In this document: one piece after another, positions 37,697 through 48,902 of the stretch
Layout: the number at the start of each line of letters is the position of its first letter
Numbering within the stretch: the stretch's first letter is position 1
Source: Oxyruncus cristatus
Taxonomy: Eukaryota; Chordata; Aves; Passeriformes; Cotingidae
Direction: 5' to 3'
Assembly: GCA_013399855.1 (NCBI GenBank)
Contig: VXAY01000723.1
Coordinates: 138,032-202,031, forward strand
Length of the DNA: 64,000 nucleotides
Notes under the pieces: generated by a model
What the model was told of the DNA's origin: nothing
Databases searched by the model: none
What the model saw: only the letters and a program-made list of their open reading frames with translations
Program-made: the position numbers and the translations under genes

Positions 37697-37722
37697 GGGG
37701 GGGCAGGAGGGGGGGAGAGGGG
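37697..37722 (+). repeat. G-rich tract with G-quadruplex potential
   Basis: G7 (37697-37703), a short spacer, G7 (37709-37715), another short spacer and G4 (37719-37722) lie within 26 bases. Each G7 can supply two three-G runs, so an intrastrand quadruplex is possible. The complementary C-rich strand could form an i-motif. No promoter or CpG island is visible nearby. Confidence 0.7.
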
Positions 37723-40700
37723 TAAGACGTTGTTGATGTTTTGAGCAAGGGGCAAAACTTGAGGGAGTTTAACTCATTAAGCATTATAAACTTAACCCTC
37801 ACTAAAAAAAAAAGTGGAGGGAGAGGGCTCAGGAGAAACACACCATGCTGCAGCTTCAGGAAAAGCTTGTAACTGCCATTAGAGTGAAATCCTTATGAGG
37901 CTGTGTCATTAAATTGTGGACCTCTCTGGGTTCCTGCTTTGCTGAATGCCTCTGTAAAGCAGAATGTAACCTATAACATCTGAGAACAAATCAAATTGAC
38001 AATCCAAGCAGCAGTGAAACTAGATCAGTCTGTTTGTTATTCCATGGCTAGTCATGAGAGAAACGTGGAGTTTGTTTCACAAATTGAAACATCCCAAATT
38101 ATCAGCAGGCCTGTGACCACTCTGCATTTTTGTTTTTTATTGGCAGTTATTGAAGACAAACAGGACCAGACCAAGTCTGTTTTGTCATCTCTACTCGGCT
38201 GGAAATGTCTCTGTGGTCTGATTGTGCTCCTAGAAATATCAGACATGTCTTTGCATTGGAGGATGCTGGATTTGGAGGACACATTTTGTGTGCTGGTCTA
38301 CTACTTGTGGGATGAACTCCCTTTGGAGACCACTGCTTGCTCTGGACTCTAAAAGACAGGCATGTATGAAAGGAACAGTGATGTGAATGTTTTGGAGTTA
38401 GCTCTGGATAATATTGTTTTCATGTTCAATTTTCCACACAATCCCTGCAATTTCAATAGTAAGTTTAGGAAGAAGGAGAAAAAAAGTAAAATATGTAAAT
38501 ATTTTTAAAAGGGATGGAGAGTGGCTCCTTTCTGGTCAACACAACTGTCTTGCATGAACTGTCAGATATTCAGGATAATGAGTTAGTGTTCCTCCAATCC
38601 CTAAAAAGCAGCTTTGCTTGCTGATCAGGCAGTACAGCAACTGGACTGGGGCAGTAAGTGGTGTATTTTCCCCTGCTTCTCTTCAAAGATCATCCTGAGT
38701 TTTTCATCCCTTAAACTCTTGTGTTCATGGCAAATACTCTCCTCGTCATATACCAATAATGCTACCAAGTAAGTACTTTCATGACCAAAAACCAGGTGTC
38801 TAAATGTATTTTTAGTGAAAGTCATTTCAGAGATTTTCCACCACGAGTTTTCTGCACTGGGTTCCAGCATCTGTCCCACTGGATTTCGGATTGCCTCCCA
38901 TGTGCACTTATTAGGGAGAAATGATTGTTTTGTGAAATGCATAGAGATGCCACGAACAGGCTCTGCCCTCCTGTATCCTGCTATGAAGTGGTGCATGCAG
39001 TCAGTCTCTGGGGATTCATAGCCAGGTGTCTGAACAGCTTGTAAAAACTGACTTGTCTGTTTATATAGCTTCAACCTCCACTGTTGGAGGTGCCTGCCTA
39101 AGGCCATGGTGCTCTGCAGGGTCCTGCCCAGAGAAGGACCCTGCCTGCACTAAGTCACAGCCTCAGTGGAAACATGCTTGGGAGAGAAAATGAGAACCCC
39201 TGTCTCTCCTCAGCCTTGAACCAGTTTCCTTGTACGCGACCTGATGAAAAATTCAGTGGCTCAAGAAAGACTGTGTTGTAGTGTTAAGGATGCTTTGTCT
39301 CATGGGTGTTAGAAATGAAGCCCTTTCCTTTTCAGAGTTGCTGTTTGTAGTGTTTTACACATATAAAGTGTAAAGCCTACTGTTGAAGCATTTTATTTTA
39401 CAAACCATGAGGCCTGACTTTGGAAGTCCCTGGTAGCCTCCAACCATCATCCATCAGTCAGTGTGGGGCCAGGGATGCTCTGTCCTGATGCCCTCAGACT
39501 CGTCTTTGTGTCACCCAGGGACAAAGGTGCTCCAGGCTGTGGTGTGTTGTGGCACTGTGGCTTTTTCCCTGAAAACTATGTCAGGGCAAATAGTCTGCCT
39601 TTTGGTGTGAATTGATTCCTGAGTAAGCCTCCCAGGCCTTACTTAGAGGGGTGTAAGCCATGGTGATTTGTTTCCTATCTGGCTAAGTAAAGATGGTAGG
39701 TAGACAGTGTTGCAAGTATAGGTCATGACTGTGTGCTGTTCTAGCCAAAATTGCAAAAATCAGCTGTCAACCAAGACCAGCAAGGGAGGGTTTTGCTGTT
39801 TTATTGCTCAGGCCATTTCAGGGGAGGGAGGAGTGAAGAAGCTGGACTTGATCCATCACAGGCTACCTGCATTCTTCCTCCAGGGCGGGCCCTTCACAGT
39901 ACAATTCCCTGATGCTCTCTTATCAGCAGTGGGAAGGTGTTTTATTACTGGGTTGCTGCTGGCTGCTCACCAAGGACCTCTGAGACAGGAGTCGTCACTC
40001 AAGCTAAATTAAAGAGTGCTTGAGTACCTACAGGGGAAGGAAAAACAAACTGTAAGGAACTGAATCCAGAACACCTGACATTCAGAGCTACCTGGTCGAC
40101 ATCAGCCATTTCCCCCTCCCCTAATCAAGTGCCACTCTTACAGATGAAACCTGGGCTTCCAGAGCTGTCCAAAGGAGTTAGGAACAGTTTCCACTGAGAT
40201 ACCTAACCTCAGAATTCAGGATTTCTGGAATTTCCTCTGACACTAGTTCTTTGCATGCTCTTGGGCATATCAGTTAACTTGCATTAAGTATCCTACTCCA
40301 TGCAATAATTCCCCCTCGCAGCTCAGTGATGCTGCAGGCTGTGGAGATGTACAGTCATTCAAGCTTTGATGTGACAAATTGTGTAGGCCAGAGCAGGGTT
40401 ACTCCTGCAGGCTTTAAGGAATCTCCTGATGTGGCAAGGGCACGGGAGCCCTGTTCCACACCCAGCCTTCAAACGAAGGGGCTGTGCTAGTGCAGTGGTT
40501 GTGCACAGCTCTGCACTGCTTGTCATGTGAGGTCCCCAAGAGCACCTGGGGTGAGATAGTGGGGGGCTGTGGCTCACATCATTTGCAGACCAGCCCATGC
40601 ACAGCCTGCAGCAGGGCAGGGGCTGCCTTCTTTCAGGCGTGATGGTTTGAAGCAGCCCTCAATATGTATATAATACAGGGATTCTGTTTTGTGGGAATTG

Positions 40701-41904
40701 TAATCTACTCTACGGCTTCCGCTTTCCTTTGGGATGAGAATGTATGGAACTGGCAAGGAAGTGGATGATTTGGCAGCTCAGCAAGCCTTGGCTGTGAATG
40801 GAAACAGATTGCATGTTCTGCTTCAAGGTTTGGGCTGGGAAGGGATGGGGTCTGTCCATGCACCAGTGCTCTGGAGATATGGTGGGGTAGACAGGCAATA
40901 AGGTGTGGGATGCCTGTAGTACTGCAAGGACTTGGACTTCTTATGTGCTGCCTGTTGTAACCCCACCAGAGCTCACATTTATCCTCTCATGGGGAGGGAC
41001 TCTGAGTCGAGTTCCTCAAGCTGTTTTGTTCATCTCGTTCTGTGGAGCTGGTACCTGCAAGAATCAGGTCTGTGTGTATCATGGAAGAAGCACTTTTCCA
41101 AGGAGAAAAAAGTTAAACCTTTGGTGTGTTTTCCCACAATTCTGAATTTTAGGATAATTGGGAAAATATATATTTATAGCATTATGTCAACAATTATTAA
41201 TGTCGTTGCAGAAAATGTTATTTTCTGCCAAAAAAAAAATATTCTGTCAAAGATATTTTACTTACCTATGTGTTTGTCAAACAATACCTGAACAACTGCC
41301 TGGGCTCAAGGAGAGAGAGAAACATGTAGAGGAGGTATATGTGGATGGTCTGTGGAGAGAATTTATTAACATTTCTGGTGAGGGATCTAGATGGGTCCCT
41401 GTTGAATTCCCTGTTGTCACAGAGCCTCTGTGGCAGGCAGAGGAATTCCACCCTCCATTCAAAAATGTCATGCCTCCAGGCATTGTCTAGCCCAAGCTTT
41501 TGAGGCATTTATTTAAATACTTGTGGCTTTGAATTGCTTGTCCTTGATAACCCCCAGCAAACTTCTTTGTTAAACCAGCCCTGACTTTGACCCACATCCT
41601 TGAACCACAAGAAACACCAGCTGACATCTGTCTGCAGCATGCAGGTAGCCTGGAAATGGGACACCCCGGTGGCTATGGATGGCTTGTGTAGCTGCTTTTC
41701 CCTCCTGGAGGCACAAGACCTCTCTGCTGATGGTGTGGGCCCTGCAGTGTGATGGAGTTTTATGAACTTTGGCTATCAGGCTCTCTGTATGTTTGTTGAG
41801 CAGCTTCATGCTACAGGATAAATATCTGGGGAGGAGAGCTATCGTAACAACAAACCCTCTCTGAACTCCCCCAGAACCATTCTCCCTGTAAGCAGCATTG
41901 GGCT

Positions 41905-42035
41905 CCTATTATGATTCAAGTCCACACTCAGCCCCGGTCTGCTTTCAATTTGCTGATAATGATGTCGTTTATTTCTCGGTCCGGGTGCAATTGCAAATCA
42001 AATTGGCTCCCTGCAATTGTGTTGCTCTGTCTCTT
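41905..42035. promoter_or_regulatory. possible conserved non-coding element
   Basis: This high-complexity block contains an imperfect inverted pair around GTGCAATTGCAAATCAAATT and CCTGCAATTGTG, the octamer-like core ATTGCAAAT, and retained CpGs (CCCCGGTC, GATGTCG, CTCGGTCCGGG). Octamer-type motifs are bound by POU factors. The combination is enhancer-like, but conservation is not tested. Confidence 0.2.
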
Positions 42036-43714
42036 CCTTCAGTGTTATACTCCTCTGAGCAGTGTTTTGGTCTTACTTGCAAACATTGGTTTGTAGTGAA
42101 AGAGGACCAGGAGGGAAGATTTTTGTTTGTTTCATGACAGTTTCCCAATTCCCTCCTAATAAGTTTGATTTTGGCGTTTGCAACGTGCCAAGTCTGGATC
42201 CTGAACAGAGCCCAGGCAGCACTAGGATTGGAAGGCCTTTGGCAGGGGGATTGGAAAAGGCTGCTGGAACAATTAAGGCAAGAGCAAAGCAAAGGTAATG
42301 GTCAGATTTTGCTGCATGCATGCAGCAGTTGAATGAAATTGGGAATTGTTCTCCAGGGACTGGGCTAGAGACAGCATTTGAACCTTTCCCCACAACAGCT
42401 GCAGCAGAGGGGTGCTGTGCTTTACCTTGATACTGCTTGAAGAGTTTGAGCCCCTCTGGGATTTGAGAGATACAGTAAATGTGTCTGCATTTCTGTCCCA
42501 CAAAGGGTAGGAGCAAGGATACGTTTAGCGTTGGTATTGGGCCCACAGGACATGCCAGGGTAAAGGGAAAAACCAGCATATTCTGCTACAGGAATGCCTG
42601 AGACGCCCAGCTATCCAAATGGCTTGTTGCCGGGCTGTGAAGCCTCAAGAAAGGGGACTGAGTTATCTGATTGTCATGTGGTATGGAGGAAAAAGGTGGT
42701 GATTTTTCTCTAATAACAGCATATGCTGTATTTCCCCAGTTTTACAGCATCTTCCAGCTCCAGCTGTCTCCAAGCTCAGACAATTTGCTGCTTGCTGCCA
42801 TTCCTAAGCCTTTGCTAGCACTACTGCTCCCAGCTCCTGCTCTTCTAGAGCAGATCTTTGTTTCAGGTTATTTTTCCCAAATTAATTTGCTTGGTTTTCC
42901 CCAGTCTGGGTCCTTGCTTGTTCTAGCATGCTCTGAGTGTGTTTTAAAACCTCTCTAAATCCACCTGTGTTTTCTCTGTCTCCCCTACTATTGGTAACAC
43001 CTCTAAATTAAGTTTCATCTGCGAATTTATTTACTTGCTTTCTTCCCCAGAGGATGCAGTATTTTTATGGTGACAAAAATATATAAAGGCAGATTCCAGG
43101 AGTGAGTGGAGACTAATAAGCTTTGTAGAGTGCTTTGGAGTACCTCCAGGGCTGGACAAGAAATCTGGATATCCAGTGATTGCTAATTGGCCAGAATGCT
43201 CCAGGGGCAGAACATGTTCAAGCATTTGAAGCCACTACCATTCCTGGCAGCTCATTCTTCCGGAACAGGACTGAATCCAAAAGGATTTTTCTGGAAAGAA
43301 ATTTTAGCAAAGAACCCTATTATTGAACTAAAAAACAGGCTGCAGAAATATAGACAATGTAAATGTAACTCGGTAATAAAATATTGCAAACAGGTTTTCA
43401 CTCTGCATGTGGCACTGGGAGTCCAATGTCTCTGAAAAGTTTGGTATTCAGGGACAAACTATGGTCTTTTATGGAGGAAAAGTGTTCATCCAAGTTAATT
43501 GGCATGTATGTTATGTATTTATCAGTTTTCATCTGCTAAACACATACTAATTTGATGTGCGCTCAGAAACAAAGGAAGGTGCAAGTAACCCCAGGATGAA
43601 ATTTTGTCCCTTTTTAATGTCAGTTTAACCTCTCTTAAGCTGAAGAAGCCACAGGTGTTGAGCTTTTCCTGGGGCTAATATTAATATGAAAAAACATACA
43701 TTCATTATAATCTT

Positions 43715-44520
43715 GTAGTGCTGGAATGGGCTTACAGAGATCTCCTTCATCATTCTGCTCTTAGGCAGGAGGATTATTTCTGGACAATGCTTATGGTTGT
43801 TTGCATGACTTCTTAGAAAAAAAACTCTTTAGGTAACCTGCTGAAATATTTAGCTGTGCTGATAGCCAGAAAGCTTTCTTAATAACTCCTTTAAACATGA
43901 TGTGCCTGGAATAAAACTGATTTTTCTTCTCTTCCTCTTAGTGAACATGGAGAGCAAATGATCATAATCTTCCCGACCTCTTAAATGTGAGAAGATTGCT
44001 ATTACGTTTCTCCTTAGTCTTCTCTTGTAGACTAAACAAATCTACTTCCTTCATCTATCCTTCCTGGGCCATATTTTCCATACCTCGATCCTTCCTGTTT
44101 ACTATCCTTTGGACTTTTTCCAGTTCTCTACATCTCTCTTTAATTGCAGTGCCCCAAAATGAATACAGTATTCCAGAAGAGTGAAATCATTGCTCTTGTG
44201 TTACATACACTTGGGAGAATACATCTTAGAAGGAAATTTGTCTTGTTTGCAGTGGCGTCATACCATTGACTCACTGAGTTTCTGACTTGACCATTTCATG
44301 CTGTGCAGTTGCCTGTTCAGTCAGTGCATAGCTCATCATTCTCTCCTCTGTTTCCGCACTTGAGTCTTCCTTTTGATGTTAATACTTTGTACTTAAACTT
44401 AGCAAATTTCATGTTCGTTAGGACTATCTCTCCAATTATCAAGACCATTTTCCATTCTGATCCTGCCTTTCCAAGGTGTGGCAGCCTTTTTCAATTTGGG
44501 ATCCTTTGCAGAGTTTAAAA
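43715..44520 (-). mobile_element. ancient CR1 LINE, about 800 bp of 3' region
   Basis: Read on the + strand, the order is 'tagtgctggaatgggcttac', 'gctcttaggcaggaggatta', 'ccttagtcttctcttgtaga', 'ctaaacaaatctacttcctt', 'cctttggactttttccagtt', 'ctacatctctctttaattgc', 'agtgccccaaaatgaataca', 'gtattccagaagag', 'ccattgactcactgagtttc', 'aaatttcatgttcgttagg' and 'gaccattttccattctgatc'. This is the antisense of an old CR1 3' region well known from turtle and crocodilian genomes, so the element lies on the - strand with its 3' end near 43715. It includes the end of the former coding part and the untranslated region, with no open frame left. Divergence is high, consistent with insertion before or early in bird evolution. 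Frames at 43987-44184 and 44303-44518 lie inside it and are not genes. Confidence 0.85.
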
Positions 44521-46947
44521 GTGAGTTCTTTTGGCTGGTATTCAGAAAGTTAGGAGAGATGTTCATTCAGGGGGGACTAGGAAAGTGGTTGAGATTTATA
44601 AAGAGGAGCAAAAGTTGTGGGTTTTTTTCCCAACCCACTTGTATGTGACATTCAAGCAGCTTCTGGTTATGGTGTCCTTTCATTTTTGAATTATTAAAAG
44701 CACTGGCTTTTTTTAGCTGTGTTTTGCAGTTGAACACTAGAGACAACTTGTAAAAAATGTATGAGTACTCATATCTTAATGCTAGTGCCTCATAGAGCTC
44801 ATCTCTCCTTTCTGTTCTAGTCCCATTTGTAGTAGAGATGTATTGACTTTTCAGCCCCCAAATGAGATCAGTTTTCCATATTATTTCTATTTAGGGAAAA
44901 GATTTATTTTTTTAGTTGAGAAGAAGTTACTGCAAAGGCATTCCCTCAGCTGTAGGAGAAAAGACTTGTGGACTGTGGTCTGCAATAAGAACTTTGTCTA
45001 GATCTGTCACTTGGTGGGTTTTGTTTCTCTAGTCCACTGAAAGTTCATAGCAAGTATCTGCCTCAGGAAAAATCTAGTTCCCTAAAATTCCCCCTTCTAT
45101 ATGTTACCAGATTTCTTCTTGTGCAGCCTGCTAGTATCAATTCTCTTCTTCTTACTCTCTCCTGATTCCACACTAATAATGCTTCTTCCTAGGCTGTGCA
45201 TTTCTATAGCAGATAATAATGGAGATCACAGAAATGGTGGGTAAATGGGAAGATACTTATTATTAACTGAAGGAAAAGGGATTTCTTTGTTCTCATCCTT
45301 ACAAATTGCTTGTTGCAAGCAGAATTTCTTCGTGAGGCTCTGCAAGCAACATGTGAGACAGACTCCATTCTTGCAGCATATTTCCCTGGCAGCGTGCTGA
45401 CAGATACTGTTCTGACCAGCAATTCTAGTAACATCCCTGTCTGTCCAGCTGTCAGAGGACTGCTTGAGTATTTTCAGAAAATCAGTTTTAATAGCCTCAC
45501 CATTTCATCTGTGTAAGGTCGTTAGTCCCCAGGTAACTATTGAGACAGACTGTAATTACCTCCTGTCTGCTGCTCTATAAATCCTTATTTTCACTCATGT
45601 CTGCACTGGAGCCAGTCTGCAACTTCCCTGTGATGTGGTGATCAGCTGTGGGGAACAGTCATCTCTCCAACACTTCTGAAAGAGGATGTCTTCTCTGAAA
45701 GCTACACCCTCCCACCTAGATTTTGTCTGCCTAGACAGAGGTGTTGCTAGAAAAAGTCCTCTGACCAGTGTAGTGTTAGGAACAGAATAGTCCCTGGTAC
45801 CTTTACTATCTGTGGACCCAAAACTCGTTGACCTGGATCATAAGGGTCTGTATTTAGGGACTACAAAGCCTCCTGAAGAAGGCAAGCCAGAGAGGGCAGA
45901 GCTGCCCCCAGTTCTCTCCCTGTGCAAGTACAAACCAGGCACCTCCCTCAAGTGATCTTGTGTCACGCATTTGGCTGGTCACCCTGGCTGGTTTTGCCTT
46001 CTCAAATGGCAACAGTGTTTCGTTGTCTGCTGGACTTGGTTGATAAGTGGAAGGAATGCAGAGTAGGATGGTGCTACCTTTGTCACTGTGTCCAAGGATG
46101 TCTTGGCTCATGCATGGCTGAGAAAGCTCATGTTGCCACAGTCGGCTCATCCTCCCTCTTCAAGGGCGGAGCAAAGCAGGCATCTCCCTTTCCCTGCCAA
46201 GGAACATCAGTACTGAGATTTGTACGTGAGAAGCAATTTTTATCTGCCCTCTCTAATTGCTGCAAACCACATGCACTTGGAGGCACCTAGGGCTGGGGGA
46301 GCCTATTGTGTAAGTCAAGATGAATTAGAAGGATGTCAGGATGATCTCTGTACATAATAAAGAGAAAGAAACAGGCTGGGAAACACTGGACAGATGAAAA
46401 AAGGGAGCAATCAAGGAGAAAAGCTAATTCTGGGCAGGGATACTTGGCTTGGCTGTCTTCCCTGAGGGTTTGTTCCATTAACATTTGGATATTCAGCAAA
46501 AGCTGTCTTTGCAGGGGTAAAGAGATAAGCAGAAATGTACTGATGTTTAGTTTAAAAGTAGCAGAGCTACAGGTTTCAAGTGCTTTCTGGCTGGCTTTCT
46601 TCTCCTCCCTCAATGAAATACTCTGGCTTTTCTGTAACAAAATATGTGAGTGAGCCTGGGATATGCCTGGGTTCCCTGTGCACATGTGGTTCTGCTCCCC
46701 TCTTCTGATTTCATCCAGATGTCTTTTTTATTATTATTGTTATTAAACTGTGCTGCTATTAATAACTTGGAAGTAGGATTGCTCCTCTGAAAAGCAACTG
46801 GATGCAAACCCAGAACTTTCTTTAGTTTTCATTTAATGCTGGCTTCTTTCTTCAGTTATTTACCATCCCAGTACTAAAAGATGCATTCTCAAAAATAGGA
46901 TGATATGATCCTTTCTTTTGCCCCTCTGACCTTATACCTGAAGGTTG
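44521..46947. other. gene-free unique sequence
   Basis: No gene is supported. Frames at 45310-45516 and 46287-46685 lack splice context and bias. The portion 45530-45650 is high-complexity sequence of enhancer-like look, but too weak to call separately. Confidence 0.45.
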
Positions 46948-47088
46948 TTATTACAGTAGCAGTTATACTGAGTGCTACGTATTGTTATGAAAAAATCACT
47001 AAGAGCCAAGTCCTCACAGGTGGTTTGGCTGGCTGGTGGGGCCAGGCATGTGAAATCAATGTGATGATTTGGCTGAGCTGAGGTCAGA
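46948..47088. repeat. ancient interspersed repeat, copy A, with inverted arms
   Basis: Positions of about 46950-47041 are about 80% identical by hand count to 48332-48425 (copy B). Within copy A, 'agagccaagtcctcacaggt' (about 47002-47021) and 'ggctgagctgaggtcagag' (47071-47089) are imperfect inverted counterparts around 'gaaatcaatgtga'. This resembles an amniote palindromic repeat of the form 'ccagatcctcagctgg...agtcaatggag...ccagctgaggatctgg'. That family is recalled from reptile genomes and its formal name is uncertain. No coding capacity. Confidence 0.5.
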
Positions 47089-47689
47089 GTATTCACCATT
47101 TCACAAAAATGAATGTTTTCTTTAATTACCCATGGTTTGCAATGTGCACGCAGGAATTTGACTTCACTCAGCATGCAGACGTCCATTTCTGGTCCTCAAC
47201 ATAAGCAGCATGTATGCTTACATGTTTCTTCTCAAATATCAGTTTTACCGACTGCAAAAGGCTGCTGCTGAGTTTATACTGCAAGTTTCAGGGCATGTCT
47301 GGAGGGATGCCACCTCTTTGAAAGAGGGACTAGCTGCCCTCAGGCGTTTTGCTGCAGAAAGAATGCTGCTGGATTCATTGCCTTGCCAAGAAGCATAGAT
47401 GTGGCAGCTTTGTCTGAAGTCATGAGGAGAGGGAGCCTGTAAATGGCAGCTTAGCTTTGTGGGTGAGACTGCTCCACGTCAGATCTGAGACAGGTCTGGT
47501 GTTTAGCATTGGCTACACTACTGTTTTAAAACTTTAGGGATATTTTTATACACTGAAACTGGTGACTCTACCATTCAGTTGTATAGAGCATCTGCAATTC
47601 CCTTTGATTATAGGTCGGTATGCTGAAGTTTGGAGGCCTATATGACAGTGATCATCTCCTACCAATTGATATAGAGAAACCAAATATGA

Positions 47690-47785
47690 GCCAAGCCTCT
47701 AGGAACTGTATTGTGTGGTGCTATGAGAAGTGGACTTGATGATCCAGCAAGTCCTCTCCAGAATGCATTCCTTTGGTTTTGAAAC
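47690..47785 (+). mobile_element. worn CR1 3' end
   Basis: The sequence 'agaagtggacttgatgatccagcaagtcctctccag' (47725-47760) matches the CR1 3' end pattern 'ggttggacttgatgatctcagaggtcttttccaacc' in + orientation, followed by a decayed terminus. It is short, old and 5'-truncated. Confidence 0.6.
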
Positions 47786-48331
47786 TGGAAACATGAACAG
47801 GGTGATTTCTGAGGACCTTATTAGCTTTGGCTTTAAATGGTAGCACATATCTCCTGAGAACCATTCATAATATGAAGAACTTTTCTTTTTTTCTTAATGG
47901 TAAAACCTAAACACTTTGCTTAACAGTGATTTAATGAGCAGAATATTCCCATTGTCAAGGTCTGATGCTAATAATAGACAGATGGCTGGCAGTTTGAAAA
48001 TCAGTCAACACAAAATATTTGCTACATAAAACCTAAACCATTTCAACTTGAAAAAAAAAAAGAACTGCTTATTCCATGGTCAGATTGTAAATGAATTGGC
48101 AGTAAATATAACCTACTGACAAGATGTGTTTATACTGCAGAAATCTTGAAAACACATATAGTGCATCTGATGTTAAGTGAATTATACATATGGAAAAAAG
48201 GAGGTGGGAAGAGGGAGCCTGACAGAGGGTAGGAGCAAAGCAGTGATAGGAAACAGCAGAACCAACAAAAAGGGAGAAGTGAGGATGAAATTTATTGGCT
48301 TGTTTCTAAGAGACAGTTCTGCCAGATTCAG

Positions 48332-48425
48332 AATTAGGTAGTAGTTACACTTAGTGCTCTGCATTGTTTTAAAAAAAGTCACTAAGAACAAAGTCTTTAC
48401 AGGTGTGTTGGTTGGCTGCTGGGAT
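48332..48425. repeat. ancient interspersed repeat, copy B
   Basis: This copy aligns with 46950-47041 over about 73 columns with roughly 14 differences by hand count, including the shared core 'cactaaga.c.aagtc..'. The downstream inverted arm seen in copy A is barely recognisable here. The two copies are in the same orientation, 1.4 kb apart. Confidence 0.6.
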
Positions 48426-48718
48426 CAAGTGCACAATCTAATAGTGTTAGATGTTCATTGATGTCCCTCCTGTTTCTTCATTGGAGCAACCAACTCAGCC
48501 AGACTGATGACAGTAATGTCCCAGAGCCTGAGTGTTGTGGAGAAGCTGAGGAAGGTGTTCCTAAATTATGATGGTCACCCTTGGATTTGGATCAGTTTTT
48601 TTCTGCTATAACCTAGTAATGCAGATCAAAAGCTAAGTTTGACTCAGCTTTGTGGTCCTAAATATAGTCCTCTCAGGTTAGCAAGAGAGTCTCTGCAGGC
48701 AATTACAAACTGCCCATT

Positions 48719-48767
48719 CCAGTGACATCTGGTAGACACTACATGTCACACCAGTGACATCTGGTAG
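48719..48767. repeat. 17-bp perfect direct repeat, two copies
   Basis: The 17-mer CCAGTGACATCTGGTAG occurs at 48719-48735 and again at 48751-48767, offset by 32 bases. Part of each copy (CCAGTGACATCTGG) is itself nearly palindromic. Confidence 0.85.
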
Positions 48768-48880
48768 TTTACAATATTGAGCAGATACGAAAGGAAGAGT
48801 TTGAAGACTAACATACTGTCCTGATCCATGTATCTATTTGCATCTATTCTTTGAGCCACAGATTTTTTGACCTCTAAATG

Positions 48881-48902
48881 CTAACCCTCTAACCTAACCC
48901 TA
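48881..48902. repeat. short telomere-like motif
   Basis: There are about three degenerate CTAACC/CCCTAA units in 22 bases, matching the vertebrate telomeric hexamer in its C-rich orientation. It is too short to be a true interstitial telomeric block. Confidence 0.5.

Larger units (their letters stand above)
32242..43714. other. gene-free sequence with simple repeats
   Basis: No gene is supported. It holds a possible CR1 tail (34045-34095), a short tandem duplication (35339-35366), T21, T/G-rich and G-rich tracts at 37.2-37.7 kb, a 160-codon - strand frame (38625-39107) of unknown status, and a candidate conserved block at 41905-42035. The segment 42955-43065 contains 'aagtttcatctgcgaattta', reminiscent of an ancient CR1 read backwards, but is too worn to call. 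Confidence 0.45.

Noticed and set aside
42073..42579. 168-codon - strand frame
   Set aside because: It has no bias, overlaps + strand frames of similar quality and has no family likeness.
42955..43065. Possible fragment of ancient CR1 (AAGTTTCATCTGCGAATTTA)
   Set aside because: A single short phrase matches. The flanks do not continue the CR1 order.
43987..44518. Two + frames of 65-71 codons
   Set aside because: They lie inside the ancient CR1, antisense to it.
45310..45516. 68-codon + frame with protein-like composition
   Set aside because: A - strand frame of equal quality overlaps it, and there are no splice signals or known family.
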